A stretch of 64,000 nt of DNA from Leptolyngbya sp. KIOST-1 (GCF_000763385.1 NZ_JQFA01000004.1:1364001-1428000); one strand, 5' to 3'; numbered from the stretch's first letter, positions 48,999-58,217 are shown. The notes: generated by a model from the letters alone, not told the origin. Program-made: numbers and translations.

Positions 48999-50840
48999 GT
49001 GAACAAACGGTGGAGAAACGCAGGTTTATATGCCCTGCTAGTGGTAGTCGTCATTGCCCTGGCGACCGCAATTTTTGATGGTTCTGGCCCTGAAACCCAG
49101 ACCTGGCGCTACAGCCAGTTTCTAGACGCGGTACAAAACAACCAGATCGAGCGCGTCAGCATCAGCGCCGATCGCACCCGCGCCCGCTTTACGGACCCCG
49201 AAGGCAATGGTCAGGTGATCGTCAACCTGCCTAATGACCAGGAGCTAATCAGCACCCTGGAAACCAACAATGTCGATATCGTCGTCATGCCCCAGAGCAA
49301 CGACAGCGTCTGGGTGCGGGCCTTCAGCACCCTGCTGATCCCAATTCTGCTGCTGGGTGTCTTGTTCTTTGTGCTGCGTCGCGCCCAGAGTGGCCCCGGC
49401 AACCAGGCGATGAACTTTGGTAAATCCAAGGCCCGGGTCCAGATGGAGCCCCAGACCCAGGTCACCTTTGGCGATGTGGCCGGTATTGAGCAGGCCAAAC
49501 TGGAACTCACCGAGGTGGTGGACTTCCTCAAGAATGCCGATCGCTTCACCGCCGTCGGGGCCAAAATTCCCAAGGGCGTGCTGCTGGTGGGCCCTCCCGG
49601 TACTGGTAAAACTCTGCTGGCCAAGGCCGTCGCGGGTGAGGCAGGCGTCCCCTTCTTCTCCATCTCCGGCTCTGAGTTCGTGGAAATGTTTGTCGGTGTG
49701 GGTGCCTCCCGCGTCCGCGACCTGTTCGAGCAGGCCAAGGCCAACGCCCCCTGTATCGTATTTATCGACGAGATCGACGCCGTGGGTCGCCAGCGGGGCG
49801 CTGGCCTCGGCGGCGGCAACGACGAGCGGGAGCAGACCCTCAACCAGCTGCTCACCGAAATGGATGGCTTCGAGGGCAATACCGGCATCATTATTATTGC
49901 CGCCACCAACCGCCCCGATGTGCTGGATGCGGCCCTGCTGCGCCCCGGTCGCTTTGACCGTCAGGTAGTGGTCGATCGCCCCGACTACGCCGGTCGCCTG
50001 GAAATCCTCAACGTCCATGCTCGCGGCAAGACCTTCTCCAAGGATGTCGATCTGCAAAAGATCGCCCGCCGCACCCCCGGCTTCACCGGGGCGGATCTCT
50101 CCAACCTGCTGAACGAGGCCGCCATTCTGGCCGCCCGCCGCAACCTGACCGAGATCTCTATGGATGAGGTCAACGACGCGATCGATCGCGTCCTGGCCGG
50201 TCCCGAGAAGAAAGACCGGGTGATGAGCGAAAAGCGCAAGGAGCTGGTCGCCTACCACGAAGCTGGCCACGCCCTGGTCGGAGCCCTGATGCCCGACTAC
50301 GACCCCGTGCAGAAAATCAGCATCATCCCCCGCGGTCGCGCCGGGGGCCTGACCTGGTTCACCCCCAGCGAAGACCGTCTGGAGTCGGGCCTCTACTCCC
50401 GCTCCTACCTGCAAAACCAGATGGCCGTCGCCCTCGGTGGCCGCATCGCCGAAGAGATTATCTTTGGTGAAGAAGAGGTCACCACCGGCGCCTCCAACGA
50501 CCTCCAGCAGGTGGCCCGGGTCGCCCGCCAGATGGTCACCCGCTTTGGCATGAGCGACAAGCTGGGCCCCGTAGCCCTGGGTCGCCAGCAGGGCAACATG
50601 TTCCTGGGCCGCGACATCGCCGCCGAGCGCGACTTCTCCGAGGAAACCGCCGCCACCATCGACGCCGAAGTGCGTGGGCTGGTGGATCAGGCCTACGCCC
50701 GCGCCAAGCAGGTGTTGACCAACAACCGCCACGTGCTGGATCAGTTGGCCAAGATGCTGGTGGATAAGGAAACAGTAGATTCGGAAGAACTACAGCACCT
50801 GCTGGCTACCAACGACGTCAGTATGGCGTCCATCGTGTAG
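48999..50840 (+). CDS. ftsH: ATP-dependent zinc metalloprotease FtsH, FtsH3 type
   Basis: A 613-residue membrane protease. GTG start with GGAGG 10 bases upstream. Two N-terminal membrane helices (about 10-25 and 108-127) flank a periplasmic/lumenal domain. The AAA domain has Walker A GPPGTGKT (198-205) and Walker B FIDEID; the protease domain has HEAGH (420-424) with zinc. From [18 protein letters not shown] onward it is nearly collinear with Synechocystis FtsH3 (slr1604) in length and segments. FtsH3 forms hetero-hexamers with FtsH1 or FtsH2 and degrades damaged or unassembled membrane proteins. A strong intrinsic terminator follows. Transcription upstream of 48960 is not resolved. Confidence 0.95.
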   Translation: MNKRWRNAGLYALLVVVVIALATAIFDGSGPETQTWRYSQFLDAVQNNQIERVSISADRTRARFTDPEGNGQVIVNLPNDQELISTLETNNVDIVVMPQSNDSVWVRAFSTLLIPILLLGVLFFVLRRAQSGPGNQAMNFGKSKARVQMEPQTQVTFGDVAGIEQAKLELTEVVDFLKNADRFTAVGAKIPKGVLLVGPPGTGKTLLAKAVAGEAGVPFFSISGSEFVEMFVGVGASRVRDLFEQAKANAPCIVFIDEIDAVGRQRGAGLGGGNDEREQTLNQLLTEMDGFEGNTGIIIIAATNRPDVLDAALLRPGRFDRQVVVDRPDYAGRLEILNVHARGKTFSKDVDLQKIARRTPGFTGADLSNLLNEAAILAARRNLTEISMDEVNDAIDRVLAGPEKKDRVMSEKRKELVAYHEAGHALVGALMPDYDPVQKISIIPRGRAGGLTWFTPSEDRLESGLYSRSYLQNQMAVALGGRIAEEIIFGEEEVTTGASNDLQQVARVARQMVTRFGMSDKLGPVALGRQQGNMFLGRDIAAERDFSEETAATIDAEVRGLVDQAYARAKQVLTNNRHVLDQLAKMLVDKETVDSEELQHLLATNDVSMASIV

Positions 50841-50920
50841 ACGAGCTTGCTGCCTGCAACCTGCGATCGCGAGTTCGCTCCGCTGCCGGTAAGCCCGTAG
50901 ATAACTGAATGTTGATAGAC

Positions 50921-50947
50921 AAAGGGGTGTCAACTAGACACCCCTTT
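50921..50947 (+). terminator. rho-independent terminator of ftsH
   Basis: AAAGGGGTGTC, loop AACTA, GACACCCCTTT followed by a run of T (TTTTTTTG). An 11-bp stem and clear U tract, 81 bases after the ftsH stop. Confidence 0.9.
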
Positions 50948-51310
50948 TTTTGTGCTGCTCAGGGATTGGCAGTGGCCGGGCTGCCTCAACCCATCAGCGT
51001 CAGTGCGATCGGCCTGTCCTGAATTCACCGTAGGACGCTGGTTCTGTGGAGATCCCAGGTTTTTGAGCTGATATCGATGGCTATACGCTATTGCGCCACC
51101 CCCAGCTCTTAACCGAAGTCCAGACCGATATCCTAAGCGCAATCGCCATTGCTATGTACAGCCAGGGTAGTGATGGAGTAATCGGGAGTAGTGCCCGTGT
51201 TTCCCGCCCCCTGATCCGGGTCAGCCACCGCAAAGCAGGGAGATTCCGCCTGGGCTATAGCGCATAAGCAAAATTAATGCAATAAAGTATTGCGATATTG
51301 TTACACCGCT

Positions 51311-51328
51311 GTTACATTGGTTTACATA
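51311..51328 (+). promoter_or_regulatory. HLR1 element (predicted RpaB site) upstream of psb34
   Basis: GTTACATTGGTTTACATA fits the HLR1 consensus (G/T)TTACA(T/A)(T/A)NN(G/T)TTACA(T/A)(T/A) at every defined position. It ends 32 bases before the psb34 ATG, close to or downstream of a possible -10 (TATTGCGATATTG upstream). Position near the transcript start would suit RpaB repression in low light and release in high light; this is inference. Confidence 0.7.
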
Positions 51329-51360
51329 AAGAAACATTCTTCCCCAAGGAGGGGCCCTCA

Positions 51361-51534
51361 ATGTTTACGACCACTCAACTCGACAACGGCACTCTCAACA
51401 ACTATGCCGTGGAGCCTGACGTCTACCTCGCCTCCTATCCCTCCCCCGAACAGCAGCGGGGCTACGTCGTCCAGGCCGCCTTTGCATCGCTGCTGGTGGC
51501 AAGTCTGCTGCTAGTTTCTGTAGCGGTCAGCTAG
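51361..51534 (+). CDS. psb34: photosystem II assembly protein Psb34
   Basis: A 57-residue protein with one C-terminal membrane helix (about 37-55, FASLLVASLLLVSVAVS end). The conserved block TTQLDNGTLNNYAVEP then YPSPEQQRGYVVQA matches Psb34 (Synechocystis ssl1498), which binds a PSII assembly intermediate (RC47 to full PSII) at a site near that of Hlips. ATG 51361 has AAGGAGG 7 bases before it. An HLR1 site lies upstream, agreeing with light-responsive control. The frame opens upstream at 51298 but the ATG is clearly better. Confidence 0.88.
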   Translation: MFTTTQLDNGTLNNYAVEPDVYLASYPSPEQQRGYVVQAAFASLLVASLLLVSVAVS

Positions 51535-51710
51535 GAACTGTCATCGATTAGCCCTGGAAAAACCAAGCATCAAGGGTTGCAGCCTTTGGCCTGTTATTAG
51601 GGCTGGGCGGGGTACCGCTGACAGTAGAAGGTTTTTGGCCAGAGCTGGTGAACGGCCTGGGTCTGGCGAATTGTTAAGCACGTAATCAACGTCTTTGGAG
51701 GAAGCACGAT

Positions 51711-51908
51711 ATGTTTGCACCGATAGTTCTGCTGATTCGCAATGTTTTGGGAACGCCCAAATTCAACAAGCTACGGGGACAGGCAATCGCCCTTCACTCC
51801 AAAACCATCACCAACTTCTGCAACCGCTTTGGTGTATCCAGCAAGGAGCGTCAGGCGCTAATTCGCAAGGCTAAAGCTAATGGTCAGTGGCTGGGTTTTC
51901 TGGCCTAG
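51711..51908 (+). CDS. small conserved cyanobacterial basic protein
   Basis: A 65-residue basic protein starting MFAPIVLLIRNVLGTPKFNK with LRGQAIALHSKTITNFCNRFGV and a single Cys. The hydrophobic start may be a short membrane-associated helix. I believe near-identical small proteins occur throughout cyanobacteria, sometimes labelled electron transporter without evidence; I cannot confirm a function. GGAGG lies 8 bases before the ATG. It follows psb34 by 176 bases on the same strand. Confidence 0.7.
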   Translation: MFAPIVLLIRNVLGTPKFNKLRGQAIALHSKTITNFCNRFGVSSKERQALIRKAKANGQWLGFLA

Positions 51909-51988
51909 GGGGTGTCATCAAGCGCGGCCAAAAGCTCGGTATAACAAGCTTTCCAAGCCTGACCCAAAAGACAGACTAGGGGCTGTAG
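51908..51988 (-). repeat. dispersed repeat family 2, copy C
   Basis: Reverse orientation. Read on the minus strand: ACAGCCCCTAGTCTGTC, TTTTGGGTCAGGCTTGG, GCTTGTTATACCGAGC, TTTTGGCCGCGCTTGATGAC. It begins right at the stop of the preceding small gene. Confidence 0.65.
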
Positions 51989-52038
51989 CGCTTAATTCTT
52001 CAGAATTCTCAAAATAAAGGTATGCTGGGGCTGTTTTT

Positions 52039-52602
52039 ATGGTGGGCACAGCAATGGCGCGGCAGCGGGCGTTTTCGGGTACCCCTTGGGAAGAGAAGGT
52101 CGGCTACTGCCGGGCGCTGCGGGTGGGCCAGCAGATCTTTGTCTCCGGCACCGCCCCCAGTGATGGGGAGGGTGGGACCTTTGCCCCCGGTGACGCCTAT
52201 GCTCAGACCCATCGCTGCTTTGCGATCATTCAACATGCCCTCCAGGAACTGGGAGCCGACCTCAGCGACACAGTCCGCACCCGCATCTACGTCACCGACA
52301 TGGGCCGCTGGGAGGAGGTTGCCCAGGCCCATCACGAACTCTTTGCCGACTGTCCGCCCGTCAACACCACGGTCGAAATCCCCGCTCTGATGAACCCCGA
52401 CATGCTGGTCGAAGTCGAGATCGAGGCCCTGTGCGACGCCCCATCACCACAAAATCCCCAGGCGACTCGGTCCCAGCACCAGCCTCGGGAACAGTTTCAG
52501 GGGCAGCCTCAGTCCCGAGCCATGATCTTGGGTCGCCCCATTCAACCGGCCACCCTGCCGCCCGTCACCGCCTCCGACCTGGACGAAGGCTGTCTAGATT
52601 AG
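52039..52602 (+). CDS. RidA/YjgF family protein with C-terminal extension
   Basis: A 187-residue protein; Met6 (52054) is an alternative start. Residues 8-130 are a RidA fold: FSGTPWEEKVGYCRALRVGQ, FVSGTAPS, HALQELGADLSDTVRTRIYVTDM and TTVEIPALMNPDMLVEVEIEA. The Arg in VRTRIYVTD corresponds to the catalytic Arg of RidA enamine/imine deaminases. RidA removes reactive 2-aminoacrylate from PLP enzymes. A 50-residue Gln/Pro-rich tail (130-187) is not part of the domain and is unusual. It starts 131 bases after the small basic protein gene. Confidence 0.85.
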   Translation: MVGTAMARQRAFSGTPWEEKVGYCRALRVGQQIFVSGTAPSDGEGGTFAPGDAYAQTHRCFAIIQHALQELGADLSDTVRTRIYVTDMGRWEEVAQAHHELFADCPPVNTTVEIPALMNPDMLVEVEIEALCDAPSPQNPQATRSQHQPREQFQGQPQSRAMILGRPIQPATLPPVTASDLDEGCLD

Positions 52603-52654
52603 CGGTTCTGCGGGATGTCATCAATAGCGGCTAAACGCTCAAAAAACAAGGGTT

Positions 52655-52759
52655 ATACCGAATCCTACTCGGCTACCCCCGATTGGTAGAGGCGTAGCAT
52701 GCTACGCCCCTAGGGGGTTGCTGGTTACGAATCGGGGTTCTGTAACTCGGATCTGTTAT
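52655..52759. repeat. MITE-like element, copy 2 (105 bp)
   Basis: Ends ATACCGAATCC and GGATCTGTTAT, interior palindrome GGCGTAGCATGCTACGCC. Same length as copy 1 (286-390) and similar along its whole length. Confidence 0.7.
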
Positions 52760-52760
52760 T

Positions 52761-52860
52761 ACAGCCCCTGGCCTGGTCTTTGGGGCGGCGCAATGGCCAT
52801 CGCCGTACACCGGGCTTTTGGCCGCACCGGGCTTTTGGCCGCGCTTGATGACCCGCCCTA
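52761..52860 (+). repeat. dispersed repeat family 2, copy D
   Basis: ACAGCCCCTGGCCTGGTC then TTTGGGGCGGCG, CCGTACACCGGGC and two tandem CGGGCTTTTGGCCGC blocks ending GCTTGATGACCCGCCC. It abuts MITE-like copy 2 and ends against the DUF2252 stop codon. Confidence 0.6.
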
Positions 52861-54291
52861 GGGCTCCCACGCCGCCGGGATGCGTCCTTGGCGGGCTGCG
52901 GCCACCAGGGCATCGTAATCGCGCTCGGTTTGGTCGGCATAGGCCTCTGCAAAGGCTACCAGGGCATCAGCCAGGGCCTCCCCTTTGCCGATGTACCCCG
53001 TCAGCATGGCCGCATTGCCCGACTTGGCGTGGGCCAGCGCCAGGGCCCAACCGCAGAGGGCACAGTAGGCAGGCAGGTTAACTGGCTTAAACTTGCCCGG
53101 CTCGAGCTTGAAGCCTCCCTTCATATCGCGCAGTTGGCGCACGTAGTAATGCACGTCCCCCAACTTGCCCCAGCCCAAAAAAATGTCGGGAGACCCCTGA
53201 ATCAGCCGCTGCCCGATCACCACCCGCCGCCCCTGGTGGCTGTCGGGCAGGCGAAAGTCGCAGGTTGCCTCAGCGTAGGGCGCCAGCACCGAGGGTTGAG
53301 CCTCTTTGATCTGCAAAAATATGGGGTCGCTGGCGTCTTTGCCCTCCAGATACGCCACCCAGCAGCGGGTGCCGACGCTGCCCACCCCCACCACCTGGCG
53401 GGCCACATCGATGAGCCGGTAGCGGGACAGCAAAAAGCGGCGATCTTCGCTCAGCGATGCCCCGTAGCTGTCCAACAACGAACGGATTGCCGCCTCCACG
53501 GCTGGGCGATCGCCCAGGGTTTCCGCCCGCACCACCAGCGGTGGCGACTCCACAATGTGGTGGCGGTCGTCCACCAGATCGGTCATGCGATCGAGGACCT
53601 GCAAGTGGTTGCGCTCTCGTGCCTTGGCAAGCATGCGCTGGGTATAGATTTCGGCGCTGTCAGGGAGCTTTTGCAGCAGTTCCTCCTCGGTGATGCTGAC
53701 GTACCACAGGTCGAGGTAGCCCAGGTCGGAGTAGGTATTCAGGTAGCGGGCGTAGGCATCCACCAGGGCGCGCACGGCCTCCTGACAGAGGACGCGATTG
53801 TGCTCTGTATCGCCGCCCCCAGCGCTGCCCAGGTAGCGCCCCGCCACCACAGCGCTGGCGGCCAACCGTTTCACGTCCCACTCCCAGGGGCCGGGGTGGG
53901 TTTCGTCGAAGTCGTTAATGGCAAATACCAGGTTGCGCTCCGCCGAGGCAAACACCCCAAAGTTTGACACGTGCATATCGCCGCAGGCCTGGACGTTAAG
54001 GCCTGTAACCGGTGCCGCCGCTATATCGGCCATCATCACTGCCGCCGCCCCGCGCAGAAAGGCAAAGGGCGAGGCCAGCATGCGTTCGTAGCGCAGGGGC
54101 ACCAGTTCTGGGACGCGGGTTTGGGCCTGGGCCGCAAGGATGTCAACCGGGTCAGGGCGGGGCGGGGCTGGCTCAAATACCCCCAGCTCAGAGCGTTTCA
54201 GGGTCTGACGCAGGGCTCTGCCCGCCGCCCGCTGCTCGTCTACAGTCTGCTGCACCGAGGAAGCCAAAAACGAGAACTCAGGAGATGCCAT
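52858..54291 (-). CDS. DUF2252 domain protein
   Basis: A 477-residue soluble protein; ATG at 54291 chosen over the preceding TTG. Family features: PLRYERMLASPFAFLRGAA, ACGDMHVSNFGVFASAERNLVFAINDFDETHPGPWEWDVKRLA, CWVAYLEGKDASDPIFLQIKEA and GWALALAHAKSGNA. The GDMHVSNFG and NDFDE blocks resemble the catalytic loop of aminoglycoside-phosphotransferase-like kinases, so a small-molecule kinase activity is plausible but unproven. Repeat elements sit right at its 3' end. Confidence 0.88.
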   Translation of the reverse strand: MASPEFSFLASSVQQTVDEQRAAGRALRQTLKRSELGVFEPAPPRPDPVDILAAQAQTRVPELVPLRYERMLASPFAFLRGAAAVMMADIAAAPVTGLNVQACGDMHVSNFGVFASAERNLVFAINDFDETHPGPWEWDVKRLAASAVVAGRYLGSAGGGDTEHNRVLCQEAVRALVDAYARYLNTYSDLGYLDLWYVSITEEELLQKLPDSAEIYTQRMLAKARERNHLQVLDRMTDLVDDRHHIVESPPLVVRAETLGDRPAVEAAIRSLLDSYGASLSEDRRFLLSRYRLIDVARQVVGVGSVGTRCWVAYLEGKDASDPIFLQIKEAQPSVLAPYAEATCDFRLPDSHQGRRVVIGQRLIQGSPDIFLGWGKLGDVHYYVRQLRDMKGGFKLEPGKFKPVNLPAYCALCGWALALAHAKSGNAAMLTGYIGKGEALADALVAFAEAYADQTERDYDALVAAARQGRIPAAWEP

Positions 54292-54427
54292 CAAAAAACG
54301 CCCACTCTACAGACTCACGGTATCCAGTCCTCTGGCCATCGGAGCCCGTCTTGCCGCTGCGGTGGATGCGGTGCTGAAGCAGGTCTAGATGGGGCAGCCA
54401 TGGCATTGCGGCAGGCAGGAAAGGGCG

Positions 54428-55138
54428 CTAGGGACGAGCAACAGGCAGGTCAACGGCGGTCTGAAACGCATCCCAGGCGAGGATGTCGTACAGCAGCGCC
54501 TCGTAGCCCGCCACGTTGGGGTGCAGTCCATCGGCCGAGAGCAGCGGCAGCCACCAGGGTTCGCCCCGACCCAGCCACAGGTTCAGCACATCGAGGTAGG
54601 GAATATTGTGGCTGGTGCAGGCCAGGCGGGTGGCTTCGCGGTAGCGCCACTGGTCGCTGTGGGTGTAGTAGAGCACTTCTGAAAAGGGCATGGCCTGTTC
54701 GTTGACCGGCGGCATGCCCACAAACAGCACCGGGCACAGCTGCCGCGCCTGGGTCAGCAGGTCGTGGATTTGCCCCTCAAAGTTGTCAAAATCGGTGCGG
54801 TTGCGACCCAGGGTACTGCCTACACGGGCCGAATCGTTGACCCCCACCGACAGCACCAGCAAATCGGGCAGCCGGTTGCGCAGTTCACCCCGGTAGCGAA
54901 ACTCGTGGTCGAGGCGCTGGCGTACCTGGCTCACCCCATCGCCCCGCACACCCAGGTTGTAAAATACCGCTCCCTCTCGCCCTGGGGCCATGGTGCGGCG
55001 GCGCAGGCGCTCAACCCAGCCCCCCCCCTCGGGATCGCCAAAGCCGTACACCAGGCTGTCGCCCATCGCCAGCACTTTTTGGGGGTGGGGCTGTTTGATA
55101 ACAATCCCTTGGGTGGGGGTAGGGTAGGAAGCGAGCAT
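54428..55138 (-). CDS. SGNH/GDSL hydrolase (lipase/esterase-like)
   Basis: A 236-residue protein of the SGNH fold. Block I is AMGDSLVYGFGDP with catalytic Ser28; block II Gly is in VRGDGVSQV; block III is LSVGVNDSARVG with Asn; block V is SADGLHPNVAGYEAL with Asp203 and His206. The catalytic set is complete. No signal peptide, so probably a cytosolic esterase, thioesterase or deacylase; substrate unknown. It lies upstream of the DUF2252 gene on the same strand with a 136-base gap. Confidence 0.87.
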   Translation of the reverse strand: MLASYPTPTQGIVIKQPHPQKVLAMGDSLVYGFGDPEGGGWVERLRRRTMAPGREGAVFYNLGVRGDGVSQVRQRLDHEFRYRGELRNRLPDLLVLSVGVNDSARVGSTLGRNRTDFDNFEGQIHDLLTQARQLCPVLFVGMPPVNEQAMPFSEVLYYTHSDQWRYREATRLACTSHNIPYLDVLNLWLGRGEPWWLPLLSADGLHPNVAGYEALLYDILAWDAFQTAVDLPVARP

Positions 55139-55402
55139 AGGAGAATAGCTAAACAGGGAAGAACGCGATCGATGGAGGTGGTAGGGGCCCGGGCGGCGGG
55201 GGGCAGGCAGGAGAGAAATTGTTTAAATTGTTTACATATTACCCCCTGCGGTGTCCATCGGCGGGGTGAAACCTGCCCCTCGGCCTCAAAAAAGCGCGAT
55301 CGCCTGGGCCTGAAATTCGCTACTTTGCCGTAGGCTGTAGGTGGCCGTAATTGCCCATCCACGACTCTGGCCCCTCATTTAACCGATTTATTCAGCAGAT
55401 CT

Positions 55403-56584
55403 ATGGAGTACGGTGCAGCACAAAGTCCAGAACCGAACCCCAGCAGCTGGCTGGCTCGCTGGTGGGACAGGCTCAGCCCCATCGCCCAGTCGATTCTAGT
55501 GCTGCTGGCGACTCCCCTGGTGGTGCTCAACGTGTGGGCCGTCTCCATCATTTTTGGCTACTTTCGCTCCATTCTGGTTACTGTGCTGATCGCCGGGCTG
55601 CTGGCATTTTTGCTCAGCTACCCCATGGGTCGGCTCGAAACCCTCGGGCTCAAGCGTGGCTTGGCCGCCACCCTGGTGCTGATGCTGGCTCTGGTGGGGT
55701 TTTCGGGGCTGGCCATCATTGTGCTGCCCTTTGTCATCGACCAGGGGCAACAGCTGGTGGTGCGCCTGCCCGACTGGTTTGACTCGGGCAAAACTCAGCT
55801 AATGATGCTCGACGGCAAGCTGGCCGAATGGGGCCTACCGATCAACTTTGACGGCATTATTACCCTCACCAGCGATCGCCTCAAGCGCGAAATCCAGTCC
55901 ATTGCGGGGGAAGCTCTCAACCTGACTATCAACGTGGCGGTGTTTACCGCCAACAAGCTGCTCGATGTGGTGCTGACGGTAGTGCTGACCTTCTACCTGC
56001 TCCAGCACGGCGAAGAGGTGTGGGGCGGCCTGGTGGGCCTGCTGCCAAGACGGCTGCAGCAGCCCTTCTCAGAAACCCTGCGGCAGAGTTTTCGCAACTA
56101 CTTTTTGGGGCAGTTCATCGTGGCCAGCTGCTTCGGCACCGCCCTCACCATCATCTTTGGGCTGCTGAACGTCCCCTTTGGATCGCTGTTTGGCCTCACC
56201 GTGGGTCTGCTGGCCCTGGTACCCTTTGGCGGCACCGTTGGAGTGATCATCGTCACCCTGCTGGTGGCCCTGCGCGACATCAAAATTGCCATTCCGATGC
56301 TGATTTCGGCGGTGATAGTGCAGCAGCTGGTGGAAAATGGCATCGCCCCCCGCGTACTGGGCAGCGTCACCGGGCTAAATCCCTTTTGGGTGTTTATTGC
56401 CATCCTGTCGGGAGCCAGAGTGGGTGGGCTGCTGGGGGTGATCGTGGCGGTTCCCGCGGCGGTCATCATCAAAGAGGCGCTGGTGGCGCTGCGTAACGTG
56501 CCCCATGCCTCTCGAGAGCTTGAGCTGGCCGAAGGCTCTCAGGCGGGATCCCCCCAGCCCAAAGCTGCCGCCCTACCCCAGTAG
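55403..56584 (+). CDS. AI-2E family (PerM/UPF0118) transporter
   Basis: A 393-residue membrane protein with the family architecture: two or three N-terminal helices (about 25-75), one at 85-110, a soluble coiled region (115-175), then four helices to about 370. Typical motifs include FLLSYPMGRLETLGLKRGLAATLV, VLTFYLLQHGEEVW, and the last section VQQLVENGIAPRVLGSVTGLNPFW. Family members are said to export AI-2 (TqsA) or act as sodium/proton antiporters, so the substrate is open. Divergent from the SGNH gene across 264 bases containing an AT-rich TTGTTTAAATTGTTTACATA stretch. Confidence 0.87.
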   Translation: MEYGAAQSPEPNPSSWLARWWDRLSPIAQSILVLLATPLVVLNVWAVSIIFGYFRSILVTVLIAGLLAFLLSYPMGRLETLGLKRGLAATLVLMLALVGFSGLAIIVLPFVIDQGQQLVVRLPDWFDSGKTQLMMLDGKLAEWGLPINFDGIITLTSDRLKREIQSIAGEALNLTINVAVFTANKLLDVVLTVVLTFYLLQHGEEVWGGLVGLLPRRLQQPFSETLRQSFRNYFLGQFIVASCFGTALTIIFGLLNVPFGSLFGLTVGLLALVPFGGTVGVIIVTLLVALRDIKIAIPMLISAVIVQQLVENGIAPRVLGSVTGLNPFWVFIAILSGARVGGLLGVIVAVPAAVIIKEALVALRNVPHASRELELAEGSQAGSPQPKAAALPQ

Positions 56585-56627
56585 AGCTAGGTCCCCAGTG
56601 CCTTAATGCTCCATAGAGAGTGAAATT

Positions 56628-58217
56628 CTAGAGCACCCCGCGCCGCCCGTTGGGCATCACGGTGGACCAGTTGGTGCGGGCCATGGCCAGCTGCTCATCG
56701 GCGATCAGCGCTCCCGTCAGGTCCGCCCCGCAGAGGTTGGCGCCCCGCAGGTTGGCGTTAGAGAGGCAGGCCTGGGCCAGGTTGGCCCCGCGCAGGTCGG
56801 CTCCCTCCAGATTGGCGTAGTGGAAGTAAGCCTTGACCAGCTTGGCATTGCGCAGGTTAGCGCGGTTGAGGTTGGCCCGGCCAAAGTTAGCGTTGCTGAG
56901 GTCTGCGCCCTGAAAGTTGGCACCGGGCAACTTTGACTGGTTAAAGTTGATCTCCCCTAGCAGGGTGCGCTGGAGATCGAGGTCTTTGAAGGTTTGCAGT
57001 GAAAAATCCCGTCGCCCTTTGGTGTACTTCTGCTTGACGTCGTCTGAGCTCAGCAGGTTGGCGGGGGTCAGCCTGGACGGCGAGGTGGGAGAACTACTGC
57101 GGCTGGGAATCAGCGGGGCCGGGCTCTGGTTGCCGGAGTGCGATCGCTCTCGCCGGGCCCGAATTGCCGCCGCCATCCGCGACGAGGGAGAGCCACCGGA
57201 ATGGCTGATGCCGGGGTGCTTGGCAGGACTACTGACTGCGCCATTGCCGTTGGTGAACCCATTGGCGACTGGCCCGGACGGGGAGGGAAAGGCCATGTTT
57301 TGGGCCAGGCTCTCCATATATGGCTCCAGATCCAGGTCGCGGTGAATCGCCTCCACACTCTGGTAGCGGTGCTTCACCGAAATCTCCAGCATCTTTTGCA
57401 GCACCCCCGCGAAATGATCGCTGATGTGCACGTGCTCCCGCCACAGCAGTTCTCCCGTATGGGGATCGTAGTTGAGGTCCTTCGGGGCTTTACCTGAGAG
57501 CAAATAGATACAGGTGACCCCAAGGGCGTAGATGTCGCTGGCGTAGACAGGGCGCATGGCCATTTGCTCGGGCGGCGCGTAGCCGGGGGTGCCAATGGCG
57601 TAGGCGGTGAGGGCCGTTTGGTCGGAGTTGGCGGCCTGCAGCGGGTTGACTTTGTCCTTGACCGCGCCAAAGTCAATCAGCACCAGTTTTTTGTCCTGGT
57701 CGCGGCGAATGATGTTGGCCGGTTTGATGTCGCGGTGGATGACGTGGTTGTCGTGGACGTACTGCACCATCGCCAGAATTTCGCTCAGGAACTGCTTTAC
57801 CCCCGCTTCGGTAAAGGGGCCGCCCCGCTTGACCTCCTGCTGCAGGGTGAAGCCGTTGATATACTCCTGGACCAGAAAGAACTCCTGCCCGCTTTCAAAA
57901 TAGTCAAGCAGGCGGGGCAGCTGCGGGTGGTTGCCAATCATGCCAAGAATCTTGGCTTCCCGCTTAAATAAGTCGCGGGCCATGTCCAAAATGTGGGGAG
58001 CCTCGGCCGAGGGGCGTAGCTGCTTGATGACACAGGGCGGTTTGCCTGGCAGCATTTCGTCACGGGCCAGGAACGTGGCGCCAAAGCCGCCCCGTCCCAG
58101 GGCCCGAATCATCCGGTAGCGGCCCCGCAACAGTAGCTCTGCCCCACAGTTTTGACAGTGACTGACGGTGGGGGGATTCTTGGGCTTTAAACAGTCGGGG
58201 TTGATGCAGTAGCTCAT
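56628..58217 (-). CDS. serine/threonine protein kinase with pentapeptide repeats (SpkB-like)
   Basis: A 529-residue kinase. Residues 4-24 hold a four-Cys zinc ribbon-like motif (Cys4, Cys9, Cys21, Cys24). The kinase domain (about 34-290) has LGRGGFGATF, Lys65 (VIKQL), HRDIKPANII with Asp163, and DFGAV with Asp182: all needed for catalysis. A Ser/Pro/Arg linker (300-400) follows. Residues 425-515 are pentapeptide repeats (ANFQGADLSNANFGRANLNR-type), forming a right-handed beta helix. This order matches Synechocystis SpkB, linked to motility and oxidative stress. Convergent with the AI-2E-family gene, 43 bases away. Confidence 0.92.
   Translation of the reverse strand: MSYCINPDCLKPKNPPTVSHCQNCGAELLLRGRYRMIRALGRGGFGATFLARDEMLPGKPPCVIKQLRPSAEAPHILDMARDLFKREAKILGMIGNHPQLPRLLDYFESGQEFFLVQEYINGFTLQQEVKRGGPFTEAGVKQFLSEILAMVQYVHDNHVIHRDIKPANIIRRDQDKKLVLIDFGAVKDKVNPLQAANSDQTALTAYAIGTPGYAPPEQMAMRPVYASDIYALGVTCIYLLSGKAPKDLNYDPHTGELLWREHVHISDHFAGVLQKMLEISVKHRYQSVEAIHRDLDLEPYMESLAQNMAFPSPSGPVANGFTNGNGAVSSPAKHPGISHSGGSPSSRMAAAIRARRERSHSGNQSPAPLIPSRSSSPTSPSRLTPANLLSSDDVKQKYTKGRRDFSLQTFKDLDLQRTLLGEINFNQSKLPGANFQGADLSNANFGRANLNRANLRNAKLVKAYFHYANLEGADLRGANLAQACLSNANLRGANLCGADLTGALIADEQLAMARTNWSTVMPNGRRGVL

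Larger units (their letters stand above)
50841..51360. other. 520-bp spacer between ftsH and psb34
   Basis: Contains the ftsH terminator (50921-50947), about 350 bp without recognisable features and the psb34 promoter with an HLR1 site (51311-51328). No gene called. Confidence 0.65.

Noticed and set aside
49245..50732. Long minus-strand frame (495 codons) opposite ftsH
   Set aside because: Antisense shadow of a highly conserved ftsH coding sequence.
52888..53967. Plus-strand frame of 359 codons opposite DUF2252
   Set aside because: Antisense shadow; His/Gln/Gly-rich with no family character.
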